In this document: piece after piece, positions 25,422 to 34,645 of the stretch | Position numbering within the stretch: position 1 is the first letter of the stretch | How the letters are laid out: every line of letters starts with the position of its first letter | Assembly (NCBI GenBank): GCA_023663635.1 | Contig: JAMPHD010000025.1 | Coordinates: 1-42,307 of the forward strand | DNA from: Acetatifactor muris | Lineage (GTDB): Bacteria > Bacillota > Clostridia > Lachnospirales > Lachnospiraceae | Length of the DNA stretch: 42,307 nt | Direction: 5' to 3' | The notes under the pieces: model-generated | What the model was told of the DNA's origin: nothing | Databases searched by the model: none | Seen by the model: the letters and a program-made list of their open reading frames with translations, nothing else | Program-made: the position numbers and the translations under genes

Positions 25422-28400
25422 TTACCACAAAGGAACCGTACCCATAATGTGGTTATACACCATTCTCTTGTCCACGGCGTTGATCTTGCCGTCGTTGTTC
25501 ACATCGCCCACCTTAAACTCATATCCTGTCAGCGCGGGAGCCGCTATGTGATTGAAGAGGATTCTCTTGTCCATGGCGTTGATCTTGCCGTCTCCGTTTA
25601 CGTCACCCAAGAGACGGATCTCCCCATCCAATTCTATGGGTTGAGTGCCCACCGTGACGGTGTAATCTCTGTCAACATAGCCGGGCTTGCTCATGCGCAG
25701 AGTATAGGTGCCGGAGGCCACATTTCCCAATCCGTAATCCGTATTGCCGTTGGACAGGGCGGTCTGAGCCACCGCCGTTCCGTTTTGGTCGATCAGCCGG
25801 ACCGTCACCGGAGCGGTGCCTTGGGTGGAAAATTTGATGGTTCCGGATATCATGTTTTGAGAGGTTTCTACTTTGGATACTTTGAAACCCCATGCGTTGC
25901 CGCTCTTGTCGGATACAAGTTTGATCTTGACCGTGTTGCCTTTGATGTTCACCGTCTGTCCGGCAAGTTCTTTGCCGGTATATTTGCCGATTTCCGTTCC
26001 GGAGGCATTGTAGAGATAAAGGTAATCAAATCCGTCCTCGATCTCTGTTCTCTCATCAAAGGTCACCGCGATCTGAGAGGCTCCCGGCAAAGTATATGTC
26101 CACAGGTCACTACAGTCATTCTCGTAATTGTGGGGGCTCTCCATTGCCGTGGCCGTCACGCAATTGTGAACCGTATTCGTGACGGTGATGGTACAACTTT
26201 TGGAGACATTGCTGCCATCGTTTGCCGTGGCGGTGATGACCGCGGTTCCTTTCTGCAGGGCCGTGACCTTTCCGTTTGCGTCTACCGTTGCAACGCTTTT
26301 ATCGGAGGTGCTCCATGTGATCGTCCGATCCTTTGCGGTGGAGGGGTTCGCCGTTGCGGTCAATGTGTAAACGCTCTCCGCCTCCATGGAATAGCTCGTC
26401 TTGTTCAGGGAGATGGATGTCACCGGCTGTACCACCGTCACTTTGCAGGAGGCGCTCTTGTTTCCCACGTTGACCTGTATCACTGCGTCGCCCACACCCT
26501 TGGTGGTGACTACGCCTGTGTCGGATACGGTCGCCACGGAAGTATTACTGCTCTTCCATGTGATCTCATCGGTAAAATCGGAGGGAGAAACAGTCAGGAC
26601 TAAAGTGGCTTTGCTGCCCTTGTTTACCGTTACCGTGGATTCATTTAAAGTGACGGATGTGGCGGGCTTTTCCTGGTTGACAAAAGTCGCTTTCACGGAT
26701 TTCGCCCATGTTTCCGCATAGGTGCCGGATACACCGTAAACCGTTATCCTGTCAGGGTAACTGAAGGAATTGCCGGCGATACTCTGCACTGTTCTGGGAA
26801 TGACAAGCTGAGTCAGTTTCGTACAATTGGTGAAAGCGTTGGCTGCCACGGTATTCAGCCGATAGGGCAGCACGACTTTTTCCAGGGAGGGACACAGATT
26901 AAAGGTATAGGAACCAATCTTCGTCAGCCCGGTGCCCAACTGTACATCCTTGAGCAGCTCACACTCCGCAAAACAGTATGTCCCCAGAGAGGTTACACTG
27001 TTCGGGATACGGATGGCGGTCAGGGAATCGCAATTTTGGAAAGCATAGTTTCCGATGGTCGTCACCCTGTCACCCATTGTCACTTCGGCTAAGGCTGTAC
27101 TGTCTTGGAAAGCATTGGCTCCTATGGAGGTCACATTTTCCGGCAGGGAGATCTTCTTTAAGCCAGTGTTTTGGAACGCTGATCCCCCGATGGATGTCAC
27201 GCTGTCCGGCAGTTCGATCGCGGTTAAGCGGATGCAATTTTGGAACAGGCTGCTTGCGATATCCGGCAGCGCATTGGGCAGCTTTACTTTGGCGAGAGCA
27301 GAGCAATCCGCAAAGGCAGACGAACCTATGTCTGTGACGGAATCAGGTATGCTGATTTCCGGCAGGGAAGTGCAGGCACTGAAGGCATTAGCACCTATAG
27401 TAGTCAAATTGGAGCTGAGTTTAATTTCCTTTAAATTGTTACAGTCTGCAAATGCACTTTGTTCTATAATTGTGACTGTATCCGGTATGACAATTTTTTC
27501 AATGCTGTTGTTATTGGCAAACAGCCCGCAGGGGATTTCCGTTACTCCTTCTTCAAAGGTAATGTTTTTCAAATTGTCCGAGGCTATGAATACGCCATAA
27601 TGATAATTATACAGATAAGAGACATAATATTCTGATGTTGTTTCTTTTAAACTTTTCGGTATTGTGATCTCAGTCAGGCTGTCACAGTCTCCAAAGGCAT
27701 ACCCCCCTAATTTTGTGAGACTTTTGGACAAGGTTACATCAGACAGATTACTGCATCCCAAAAAGGCACCTGCCCCAATTTCTGTTACAGAATTTGGGAT
27801 TTCGACTTTGGTCAGCGATTTTGCATTTCTAAATGCATCCGTCCCTATGGAAGTTAGGCCTGTGCCTAATTGGATTTCTGCTAAACTCTGACATGATTCA
27901 AAGGCATTGTTTTCTATTATCGTCACGGTATCCGGTATGACAATCTTTTCAATGCTGTTGTTATTGGCAAACAGTCCGCAGGGGATTTCCGTTACTCCTT
28001 CTTCAAAGGTAATGTTTTTCAAATTGTCCGAGGCTATGAATACGCCATAATGATAATTATACAGATAAGAGACATAATATTCTGATGTTGTTTCTTTTAA
28101 ACTTTTCGGTATTGTGATCTCAGTCAGGCTGTCACAGTCTCCAAAGGCATACCCCCCTAATTTTGTGAGATTTTTGGACAAGGTTACATCGGACAGATTG
28201 CTGCATCCCAAAAAGGCACCTGCTTTAATTTCCGTTATCGTATCCGGCATTGTGACCAAATGAATTTTTTTATTGTTTCTAAATACATCCTTACCGATTC
28301 CCACCACCGTATATCCGTCAATGGTCTCCGGAATATTCAATGCCGCTACATTTCCGTTATATTTTGTAATAGTTGCTTTATTTTCTTTATCCAAAGTATA

Positions 28401-30662
28401 CTCGAAGAACATAAAGGGTTGTCCGGTGGAAGATGTTCCGCTGTTAATCCCGCTGAATGCATACTGGGAATCAATCGGTGTATAGTATTTATATCCGCCC
28501 GTACCGCTGTCGGGATCTACGCCGGAACCGCCTGCTTTGGAGTCTCTGCCGCATATGCTCACGGGGACTCCGTCATCATAATGCAGCGCTACTTTGACAG
28601 GGCTGTTTTTCTCATTGAGCAACGTCTGTTCCACCTTATATGTCTTTTTAAACACGATCAGGTCGATTGACACAGAGCCTCCAAACGCAGCGTAGAGATG
28701 TGCCGCTATGTGTATACACTCATGGGGCAATTGACTATCCTTATAAGTAGTTTTCTTGACAGATGCCTTTGCCCCCGCTTCTGCATACAATTCCGCCTTA
28801 ACAATACCTACACTGACGCCCAAGGCGGCTTTTACTCCAATCTTGGCCTCTACGGATGTCTGGATCGTAAAAGCTTTCTTTTGAAAATTGCCCTCAAAGC
28901 GGATACCTTCCTGCATGTTCCAATATATGCCTACAGATATCTTCCCCTGTTGACAGAGAGAAATCTTACCGCTGATCTCTCCTGTCACGGATGGTTTAAA
29001 GTAGCCTACCAGTCCAATCGGCACTTTTACAAACGGTTTGTCAAATTTTAATTTGTCCGTAAGGAATTTGGTTGCATCGAAATTAGCGCTGAAAGTCACA
29101 TCGGCTGAAATATTTACGTAAGCCGTCTGATCCGCGGCAGAAATTTTCCATGTCGCGGAGGGATTGGTGATCTTGCAGCTTATGGATAAGGAGTCACTGA
29201 GCTTTGGATCAGATGCACGGCTCTTTTCATTCGGCACCGCAATAGTCTTGGTCGCCACTACGGCCGTGACTTCCTTGTCCTCTACTTCCCGCAGGGAGTA
29301 ATAGGTGATTCCGTCCTCGTAATTTTGCTCCTGCGTACCTCCCACGATATAAGCCAGTTGCACATCATCGCCGATGGCCTGTACCTGAGTCAGGTCTGCC
29401 TCCAAACTTCCCTGTGTCTCCAGACTGACGAAGGCTTCCTCCAACGCCACGTCTTCCACGGTAAGGACGGTCCGGTTATCGACAGCCGCAACTGACACTG
29501 CCCTGCGGGCGATCGGCAGTCCTCCCGATACCACTACAAAGATGTCCCCGGGAACAATTTGCACGCTGCAGTCATAAAGAGTTATCTCATTTTCATCCGT
29601 CAGTGCCGCCTCGGTCTCTTCCGGGATGGCGATCACGCCTGCGGCAAGCTGAAATTGGCTTCCGGCGCTACCGCTTATGGTGGTAGAATTCAGTGCCGTC
29701 TGAGCTGCGGCTATCATTTGATCTTTTTCCGCTGCCGTGATGTCTTTGCCCGGCAAAAAGTTGCCGTCGCTCAGTGTTAGCCAACCTTTGTTTATGGCAA
29801 TCTGTATGTCGTCCGGATAAGTCACGGACGAAGCCTCACTAAATGTATACCCGGTTCCCTCATCCGGCAGATGGCCCAGACATAAATTCAGAGTGTGAGC
29901 GGCAAATTCCCTTGTGGCTGCCTCGTCAGGGCGCAGAGGATCTCCCGCCTCCACGTCCACAAGCCCGAATTCCGTTGCGAGCATAATGTCATAGTAGTCT
30001 GCCGAGGACGCGTCAATATCCGAATAGTAATTATCAGGATAATTGTCCTCCTCCACTGACATCTGAAAGACATTTGTCAATGTCTTCAGCCACTCCAGAC
30101 GTGTCACTTCCACATTGCCTCCCGCTGCTACCGCGTTCAGCAGGGCACTCTCGTCCAAATTGGCAGCAGAGGGAACTGCCGCGGATTCGGTGGGTTCGCC
30201 GGCAGAGGGAACTTCCGGGATCCCTGCAGATTCGCCGGTGGCGGGAACTTTCGGAATCTCGGTGGGTTCGTTGACAGTGGGAATCTCCGGGGTTTCGGTG
30301 GGTTCGCTGACAGTGGGAGTCTCTGGGGTTTCGGCGGGCTCACTGGCAGAGGGAACCGCCGCGGACTCGGTGGGTTCAGAGGGCTCGCTGACAGAGGGAA
30401 CTGCCGCGGACTCGGTGGGTTCAGAGGGTTCGCTGACAGAGGGAGCCGCCGTGGACTCGTCGGCCGAAGTGGTTTCTGCCGTCTCTGTCGCCTCCGTGGT
30501 CTCAACCGGCTCCCCGTTATCTGTTATCTGTGTTTCCGTTTGAACGGTGTCCGACAGAGTCTGTGATACCTGATTTTCCTGCGCGTGAGTCTGCAAGGGT
30601 ATTTGACTGCACAGCATGATCACTGTCAATATCCATGCTATAATCTTTCGGGATTTTTTCAT
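25422..30662 (-). CDS. Large secreted leucine-rich-repeat surface protein with C-terminal dockerin
   Basis: A protein of about 1746 residues. Order: signal peptide (MKKSRKIIAWILTVIMLC, cut near THA-QEN); Pro/Glu/Ser/Thr repeats (about 40-165); an SLH-like region (YYSDIDASSADYYDIMLATE, RPDEAATREFAAH; 185-325); a strand-rich domain; BspA-type LRR_5 repeats (about 755-1305); two BIG2 domains (1327-1497); a CUB-like domain (about 1500-1600); a carboxypeptidase-regulatory-like beta domain; and a type I dockerin with two calcium loops (GDVNGDGKINAMDKRILFNH and GDVNNDGKINAVDKRMVYNH) at the end. The dockerin predicts binding to a cohesin, and the gene just upstream encodes one. The start is ambiguous: 30662, 30674 or 30707; AAAGG lies 14 nt before 30662. 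Likely role: adhesion or surface interaction. Confidence 0.88.
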   Translation of the reverse strand: MKKSRKIIAWILTVIMLCSQIPLQTHAQENQVSQTLSDTVQTETQITDNGEPVETTEATETAETTSADESTAAPSVSEPSEPTESAAVPSVSEPSEPTESAAVPSASEPAETPETPTVSEPTETPEIPTVNEPTEIPKVPATGESAGIPEVPSAGEPTESAAVPSAANLDESALLNAVAAGGNVEVTRLEWLKTLTNVFQMSVEEDNYPDNYYSDIDASSADYYDIMLATEFGLVDVEAGDPLRPDEAATREFAAHTLNLCLGHLPDEGTGYTFSEASSVTYPDDIQIAINKGWLTLSDGNFLPGKDITAAEKDQMIAAAQTALNSTTISGSAGSQFQLAAGVIAIPEETEAALTDENEITLYDCSVQIVPGDIFVVVSGGLPIARRAVSVAAVDNRTVLTVEDVALEEAFVSLETQGSLEADLTQVQAIGDDVQLAYIVGGTQEQNYEDGITYYSLREVEDKEVTAVVATKTIAVPNEKSRASDPKLSDSLSISCKITNPSATWKISAADQTAYVNISADVTFSANFDATKFLTDKLKFDKPFVKVPIGLVGYFKPSVTGEISGKISLCQQGKISVGIYWNMQEGIRFEGNFQKKAFTIQTSVEAKIGVKAALGVSVGIVKAELYAEAGAKASVKKTTYKDSQLPHECIHIAAHLYAAFGGSVSIDLIVFKKTYKVEQTLLNEKNSPVKVALHYDDGVPVSICGRDSKAGGSGVDPDSGTGGYKYYTPIDSQYAFSGINSGTSSTGQPFMFFEYTLDKENKATITKYNGNVAALNIPETIDGYTVVGIGKDVFRNNKKIHLVTMPDTITEIKAGAFLGCSNLSDVTLSKNLTKLGGYAFGDCDSLTEITIPKSLKETTSEYYVSYLYNYHYGVFIASDNLKNITFEEGVTEIPCGLFANNNSIEKIVIPDTVTIIENNAFESCQSLAEIQLGTGLTSIGTDAFRNAKSLTKVEIPNSVTEIGAGAFLGCSNLSDVTLSKSLTKLGGYAFGDCDSLTEITIPKSLKETTSEYYVSYLYNYHYGVFIASDNLKNITFEEGVTEIPCGLFANNNSIEKIVIPDTVTIIEQSAFADCNNLKEIKLSSNLTTIGANAFSACTSLPEISIPDSVTDIGSSAFADCSALAKVKLPNALPDIASSLFQNCIRLTAIELPDSVTSIGGSAFQNTGLKKISLPENVTSIGANAFQDSTALAEVTMGDRVTTIGNYAFQNCDSLTAIRIPNSVTSLGTYCFAECELLKDVQLGTGLTKIGSYTFNLCPSLEKVVLPYRLNTVAANAFTNCTKLTQLVIPRTVQSIAGNSFSYPDRITVYGVSGTYAETWAKSVKATFVNQEKPATSVTLNESTVTVNKGSKATLVLTVSPSDFTDEITWKSSNTSVATVSDTGVVTTKGVGDAVIQVNVGNKSASCKVTVVQPVTSISLNKTSYSMEAESVYTLTATANPSTAKDRTITWSTSDKSVATVDANGKVTALQKGTAVITATANDGSNVSKSCTITVTNTVHNCVTATAMESPHNYENDCSDLWTYTLPGASQIAVTFDERTEIEDGFDYLYLYNASGTEIGKYTGKELAGQTVNIKGNTVKIKLVSDKSGNAWGFKVSKVETSQNMISGTIKFSTQGTAPVTVRLIDQNGTAVAQTALSNGNTDYGLGNVASGTYTLRMSKPGYVDRDYTVTVGTQPIELDGEIRLLGDVNGDGKINAMDKRILFNHIAAPALTGYEFKVGDVNNDGKINAVDKRMVYNHIMGTVPLW
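27478..28223. repeat. Near-identical 296-bp internal duplication in the LRR region
   Basis: 27478-27773 and 27928-28223 are almost identical over 296 bp. The offset of 450 bp equals exactly 150 codons, so the frame is kept. The encoded block includes the unusual EYYVSYLYNYHYGVF insert between LRR units. The very few differences point to recent duplication or ongoing gene conversion. Confidence 0.95.
30165..30462. repeat. Degenerate tandem repeats coding for a Pro/Glu/Ser linker
   Basis: Repeated units built on GGTTCGCTGACAGAGGGAAC and relatives encode PSVSEPSEPTESAAVPSVSE-like modules. Two adjacent units are nearly identical, about 54 bp apart. It makes a flexible stalk between the signal peptide and the SLH-like region and can change length by recombination. 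Confidence 0.85.
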
Positions 30663-30719
30663 AACATTTTCCATTGCCTTTCTGTTATCCTGTCCTTTTA
30701 CATTCAATTTACATTCAAT

Positions 30720-30748
30720 GGGGGCTGCCCCATAACAGCGCAGCCCCC
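30720..30748. other. Strong intercistronic hairpin between cohesin and dockerin genes
   Basis: GGGGGCTG (30720-30727) pairs perfectly with CAGCCCCC (30741-30748), 13-nt loop. It lies between the stop of the cohesin gene (30763) and the start of the dockerin gene. On the - strand it is followed by ATTGAATG, not a T-run, and no good promoter follows. An mRNA-processing or partial-terminator role setting the ratio of the two proteins is possible. Confidence 0.7.
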
Positions 30749-30762
30749 TTGCATGTAAGACC

Positions 30763-32553
30763 TTATTTACTTAATCTTCTTTTGGAGACAAGCGCTACCG
30801 CGATCACAGCCGCACATATCAGTACGATCACAGCCGGATATCCCGATGCGTTCACATCTCCCGTCTTCGGGGAAACTGCCTTTTGTGTAAGGCCTGTATT
30901 TGCATTGCTGCCGTTGGCGGCCACGTCCTCTTCCGATTCCTCCTGCACGGTGAACTGCGTGGATGCCTCTTTTCCGTCCGTGAACAGGATGCGGAGGGTG
31001 TGAGTGCCGTCGGACAGCGTGGTCATATATTTTTGTTTCAGGGTGACGATGGTGCTGCCTTCCTTTGTGTCATAGTTGGCCTTGTCAACGGTCTTGCCAT
31101 CGATTTCCACCGACAGGAAGAGCTTGTACGCGCCGTCAGCGGTGAAAGTAAGCCCTTCTGCGGAACCCTTTTCCCAGATGGCTCCCGCGCCTCCGGTCAC
31201 CACATAGAATCTCTTAAATCCGCAGAGATTGCAGTCGGAGTCCGCGTCATTGTCATATACGTGGTTCTCGGGATCGATGGGTGTTTCGATCGACGCAATG
31301 GCGATCTGACACGCGCTGTCGCCATAATATTTTCCTGCGCATTTCGAGCCGGAGCAGGTCCAGTATTCCACGTTGCCCTTGGCGGTACAGGTAGCTGCCA
31401 CTGCCTGATGATGTCGGATGTCGGTGTGTACATGGTCAAGCTTGGGGAGGACTGTGTTCTCACTGCGTTCTCTGCCGCAGATACATGCCTCATGGCTTAA
31501 TCCGGTCTCATCTTCCGTGGCGGCTTTGTCCACCACCCATTGGAAGGTATGCGCGGCTTTGTCCGTTTCTTTGCCACATACTGTACATTTTTTCCAGTGG
31601 TTGGTTTCATCGTTGTTCCATGCGCCGGTGGTATGGCCTGTCGCTGGAATAGTCACATTCGTGATCTCCCCGGTACCTGCCGCGTCCGCATAGGTTTTGC
31701 CGCATTTGTCGCAGCTCCAATAAGCGACATTTCCATCCGTCTCACAGGCAGCCGCAACGGCCTCGGTCTTCCTCAGGCTGTGATCGCAGTTGACGGTGAC
31801 TGCGCAGGAGACTTTCTTTCCTCCGTCTTCCGCAGTGGCTGTGATGGTAGCGGTTCCCGCCTTTACGGCTGTCACAGTACCGTCTGCCGCCACTGTGGCC
31901 ACAGCCGTGTTGTCGCTGGCCCAGGAAAGGTTTTGGTTATCCGCGTTGGCGGGTTGTACCGTTGCCGTCAGTTTTGCGGTCTCTCCGTCTTTCATTGTAA
32001 GAGCCGTCCTGTCCAAGGTGACGCCGGATACATGAACTTTGGCTTTCTCCACGGTAACTGTTCCAGGGACGATATCTACGGCTATTTCATTCAGATCCAA
32101 AGAACCGTCAAAGCATACCATATCGTCCAAGGTGACGGATTTGCCCTCAAAAGCCGCATCGGCATTTACGGTACAGGCAAAGCTCAAGATACAGAGTTCG
32201 GAGGTTCCCGTATAGCTCTCTGCTCCCACGCTATAGCACCAATTCCAATTATTGAGTGCCGAGGGTGTTATGATATCCCCGTCTGATTTCAGGATATCCT
32301 TCAGTCCGTCCTGCATGGCGATACTGTCAGGCTTTATGGTTAGTCCCTCCGGGATGACCACTTTGAAGTCCAGTCCGCCCAAGTCTTCCACTGCGCCCAG
32401 TTTTACCTCAAAATTGACGGTGTCTCCGGGGCTTGCGGTTGTTTTGTCCGCCGTGACGGTGATGGTAACTCTCTCTGACGCGGCGTTTGCTGTCGCCGGC
32501 ATCAGAAAGACCATCAGTAGGACGGCAAGACATGTTGTGAATAATCGTTTCAT
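30763..32553 (-). CDS. Cell-wall-anchored protein with N-terminal cohesin-like domain
   Basis: A 596-residue surface protein. Order: signal peptide (1 to about 25, ATANAA); a cohesin-like domain (27-169: VTADKTTASPGDTVNFEVKL, GLDFKVVIPEGL, SLDLNEIAVDIVPGTVTVE); a BIG2 domain (about 175-255); a Cys/His-rich segment with repeated CxxCG-type units (255-445: YWSCDKCGKTYAD, HWKKCTVCGKE, ACICGRE, DCNLCGF), which may bind metal or form disulfides; a beta domain; then SPKTG (561-565), a hydrophobic helix and KRRLSK, a sortase signal. The start at 32553 has AAAGGAAG about 10 nt upstream. It precedes the dockerin gene in the same direction, so it is its probable anchor. The cohesin call rests on pattern reading. 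Confidence 0.8.
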   Translation of the reverse strand: MKRLFTTCLAVLLMVFLMPATANAASERVTITVTADKTTASPGDTVNFEVKLGAVEDLGGLDFKVVIPEGLTIKPDSIAMQDGLKDILKSDGDIITPSALNNWNWCYSVGAESYTGTSELCILSFACTVNADAAFEGKSVTLDDMVCFDGSLDLNEIAVDIVPGTVTVEKAKVHVSGVTLDRTALTMKDGETAKLTATVQPANADNQNLSWASDNTAVATVAADGTVTAVKAGTATITATAEDGGKKVSCAVTVNCDHSLRKTEAVAAACETDGNVAYWSCDKCGKTYADAAGTGEITNVTIPATGHTTGAWNNDETNHWKKCTVCGKETDKAAHTFQWVVDKAATEDETGLSHEACICGRERSENTVLPKLDHVHTDIRHHQAVAATCTAKGNVEYWTCSGSKCAGKYYGDSACQIAIASIETPIDPENHVYDNDADSDCNLCGFKRFYVVTGGAGAIWEKGSAEGLTFTADGAYKLFLSVEIDGKTVDKANYDTKEGSTIVTLKQKYMTTLSDGTHTLRILFTDGKEASTQFTVQEESEEDVAANGSNANTGLTQKAVSPKTGDVNASGYPAVIVLICAAVIAVALVSKRRLSK

Positions 32554-32608
32554 AATGTGATACTTCCTTTCTGTTTTGTGCTGAGTTACCACCTGTATTT
32601 CTTTAACA

Positions 32609-32671
32609 AAATTACCATAATTGAATCGGTTTGTCAACTCTATAGAATAGCTTAATATATTCTATAGAATA
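32609..32671 (-). promoter_or_regulatory. Promoter of the cohesin gene with paired operator-like repeats
   Basis: On the - strand TTGACA (32637-32632), 17 nt, TAATTT (32614-32609). Just upstream, TCTATAGAATA occurs twice (32639-32649 and 32661-32671), 22 bp apart, about two helical turns. The second lies in the perfect 12-bp palindrome ATTCTATAGAAT (32659-32670). Position directly upstream of -35 fits binding by the divergent XRE regulator, as activator or as repressor of its own gene. Confidence 0.65.
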
Positions 32672-32729
32672 TGAATGACCTATGTATTCTTTGTTACACT
32701 AATTTCAAATATAAAGGGCTGGTGATCGT

Positions 32730-33083
32730 GTGGAACCTGATAAAGACTTCAATTTAACCGTGGGATTGCGGATTCGGGAGATTCGCGAGACTTATCATAT
32801 GACGCAGGCTGAGTTCAGCGAGCGCTGCAATTTGTCGGAGAGCTTTTTGGCCGCTGTGGAAAGCGGGAGAAAGGGAATCACGTCCAAGACTTTGTACAAA
32901 ATATGCACCACGATGAATGTCTCCGCGGATTATTTTATACGCGGACGGAACAAGGGATTTGAGGCAGATTCTTTAATGGAGATCATCAATTCCATGGATA
33001 AGCGCTCCCGGGAGGGAGCCTTGCGCATTCTGCGGGAATATGCGGATGTTGTCCATCAGTTTGAGGAAACGAAGAAAATATAA
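32730..33083 (+). CDS. XRE-family HTH regulator, divergent from the cohesin gene
   Basis: A 117-residue protein with an N-terminal Cro/C1-type helix-turn-helix (LRIREIRETYHMTQAEFSER, SESFLAAVESGRKGITSKTL) and a short helical C-terminus, likely for dimerisation. The GTG start at 32730 is preceded by GGGCTGGTG, a weak site. Being divergent from the surface operon with palindromes between, it is the obvious candidate regulator of it. No separate effector domain is seen. Confidence 0.88.
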   Translation: MEPDKDFNLTVGLRIREIRETYHMTQAEFSERCNLSESFLAAVESGRKGITSKTLYKICTTMNVSADYFIRGRNKGFEADSLMEIINSMDKRSREGALRILREYADVVHQFEETKKI

Positions 33084-33125
33084 GCCGCAACAGTCTCTTT
33101 ATAACAACTCGAAACTGTTGCGGCT
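33083..33125. terminator. Terminator between convergent xre and symporter genes
   Basis: AGCCGCAACAGT (33083-33094) and ACTGTTGCGGCT (33114-33125) pair perfectly over 12 bp with a 19-nt loop. Read on the - strand it is followed by TATATTTTC, so it serves the symporter gene best. It begins at the last base of the xre stop codon. Confidence 0.85.
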
Positions 33126-33157
33126 CTGTATGATATGTTCGGTGTTCTTCCGGTTAT

Positions 33158-34615
33158 TTACTTGATCTCTTCTCCGCCCACGGTCTCTTTGCCGGCTTTG
33201 ACCCTTGCAATATAATCCTTGGTCATCTTTACCACCTGACCTGACAGGAGAGTGACCGCCACCAGGTTGGGCAGAGCCATAAAGCCGTTAAAGGTATCTG
33301 AGATATCCACCACCAACTGCAGGGAGGCGTTGCATCCCACAAAGATAATGAGGATAAAGATCAGCTTGTATACGGGTACGGCTTTCAGACCAAAGAGATA
33401 TTCGATCGCGCGCTCACCATAGTAGGACCAGCCCAGAATGGTGGAGAAGGCGAAGAGCATCACGGCAATGGAGATAAATTTTCCGCCCCAGACGCCGAGA
33501 ACGGACTCGAACGCGGAGCTTGTCAGCGCCACGCCTGAGAGCAGTCCCGCGTCGGCAAGGTCCACACCGTTGATGGCGCAGGCCTCATAGGCGGCCGCGT
33601 CATACACGCCGGAGCAGAGGATGGTCAGGGCGGTCATGGTGCAGACGATGATGGTGTCCGCAAATACCTCAAAGATACCCCACATACCCTGTACCACGGG
33701 CTCTTTCACATCGGACGCGGAATGTACCATCACGGAGGAGCCAAGTCCCGCCTCATTGGAGAACACGCCTCTGGAAATGCCGCGTTTCATGGCCACCATG
33801 ATGGTAAAGCCCGCCACGCCGCCGCCCATGGAGGACAGATTGAAGGCATTTTTGAAGATGGAGGCAAAGGCGCCGGGCACCGCGGTGATATTGCAACCGA
33901 TCACTACCAGCGCACCGATGATATAGGTGATGGCCATGAAGGGAACGATCTTCTCCGTCACGGAGGCGATCCTCTTGATACCGCCCAGAATGACCAGAGC
34001 GACCAGGATCATGACGAGCAGCGCCGTCACCCAACTCGGAATGCCGAAGGAACTCTTTAAGCCGTTGGCGATCTCATTTCCCTGAGACATATTGCCGATG
34101 CCGAAGGAGGCCAACACACAGAATATGGAAAAGATCACGGCCAACCATTTCCAACCCAAACCCTTTTCAATATAGATCATGGCACCGCCGATCCAGTTGC
34201 CCTTTTCATTCTTATAGCGGTATTTGATGCCCAGAGTGTTCTCGGCGTAATTCGTCATCATGCCCAGGAACGCGGACAGCCACATCCAGAAGATGGCTCC
34301 GGGGCCGCCAAGCGCGAGCGCCACGGCCACGCCGGAGATATTGCCCACGCCGATGGTGGCGGCCAGCGCCGTACACAGGGACTGAAACTGCGAGATGGAG
34401 TGCTTGTCGTCCGTGCGCAGCACTTTATTTCCCTTTTTGAAAATTGACAGGAATGTCACATCTAACCATTCTTTGATATGTACGATCTGAAAGACCTTCG
34501 TCCTCACGGTGAACATAAGACCCACCAACAGGAAAAAGACCAGCATGTAAGGTCCCCAGATAAAACTGTTGAGGACGCCGTTGACATCCGTGACTGCCTG
34601 AATAAACCGGTTCAT
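33158..34615 (-). CDS. Sodium:alanine/glycine symporter family (AGCS) transporter
   Basis: A 485-residue polytopic membrane protein that imports alanine or glycine with Na+. Family marks: WGPYMLVFFLLVGLMFTVRT at the N-terminus, the AGCS segment CTALAATIGVGNISGVAVAL, GPGAIFWMWLSAFLGMMTNYAE, and VFSNEAGLGSSVMVHSASD in the second half. Many hydrophobic helices span the whole length, matching family size. GGGGAG lies 8 nt before the ATG. It has its own promoter at 34754-34726 and a hairpin in its leader. Exact amino acid specificity is not readable. Confidence 0.94.
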   Translation of the reverse strand: MNRFIQAVTDVNGVLNSFIWGPYMLVFFLLVGLMFTVRTKVFQIVHIKEWLDVTFLSIFKKGNKVLRTDDKHSISQFQSLCTALAATIGVGNISGVAVALALGGPGAIFWMWLSAFLGMMTNYAENTLGIKYRYKNEKGNWIGGAMIYIEKGLGWKWLAVIFSIFCVLASFGIGNMSQGNEIANGLKSSFGIPSWVTALLVMILVALVILGGIKRIASVTEKIVPFMAITYIIGALVVIGCNITAVPGAFASIFKNAFNLSSMGGGVAGFTIMVAMKRGISRGVFSNEAGLGSSVMVHSASDVKEPVVQGMWGIFEVFADTIIVCTMTALTILCSGVYDAAAYEACAINGVDLADAGLLSGVALTSSAFESVLGVWGGKFISIAVMLFAFSTILGWSYYGERAIEYLFGLKAVPVYKLIFILIIFVGCNASLQLVVDISDTFNGFMALPNLVAVTLLSGQVVKMTKDYIARVKAGKETVGGEEIK

Positions 34616-34645
34616 ATCATTCTCCCCTCTTGTCTAAAAATAATA

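Noticed and set aside
27478..28223. Possible CRISPR or mobile repeat
   Set aside because: Only two long copies, in frame within LRR coding sequence at a 150-codon offset; this is a protein-repeat duplication.
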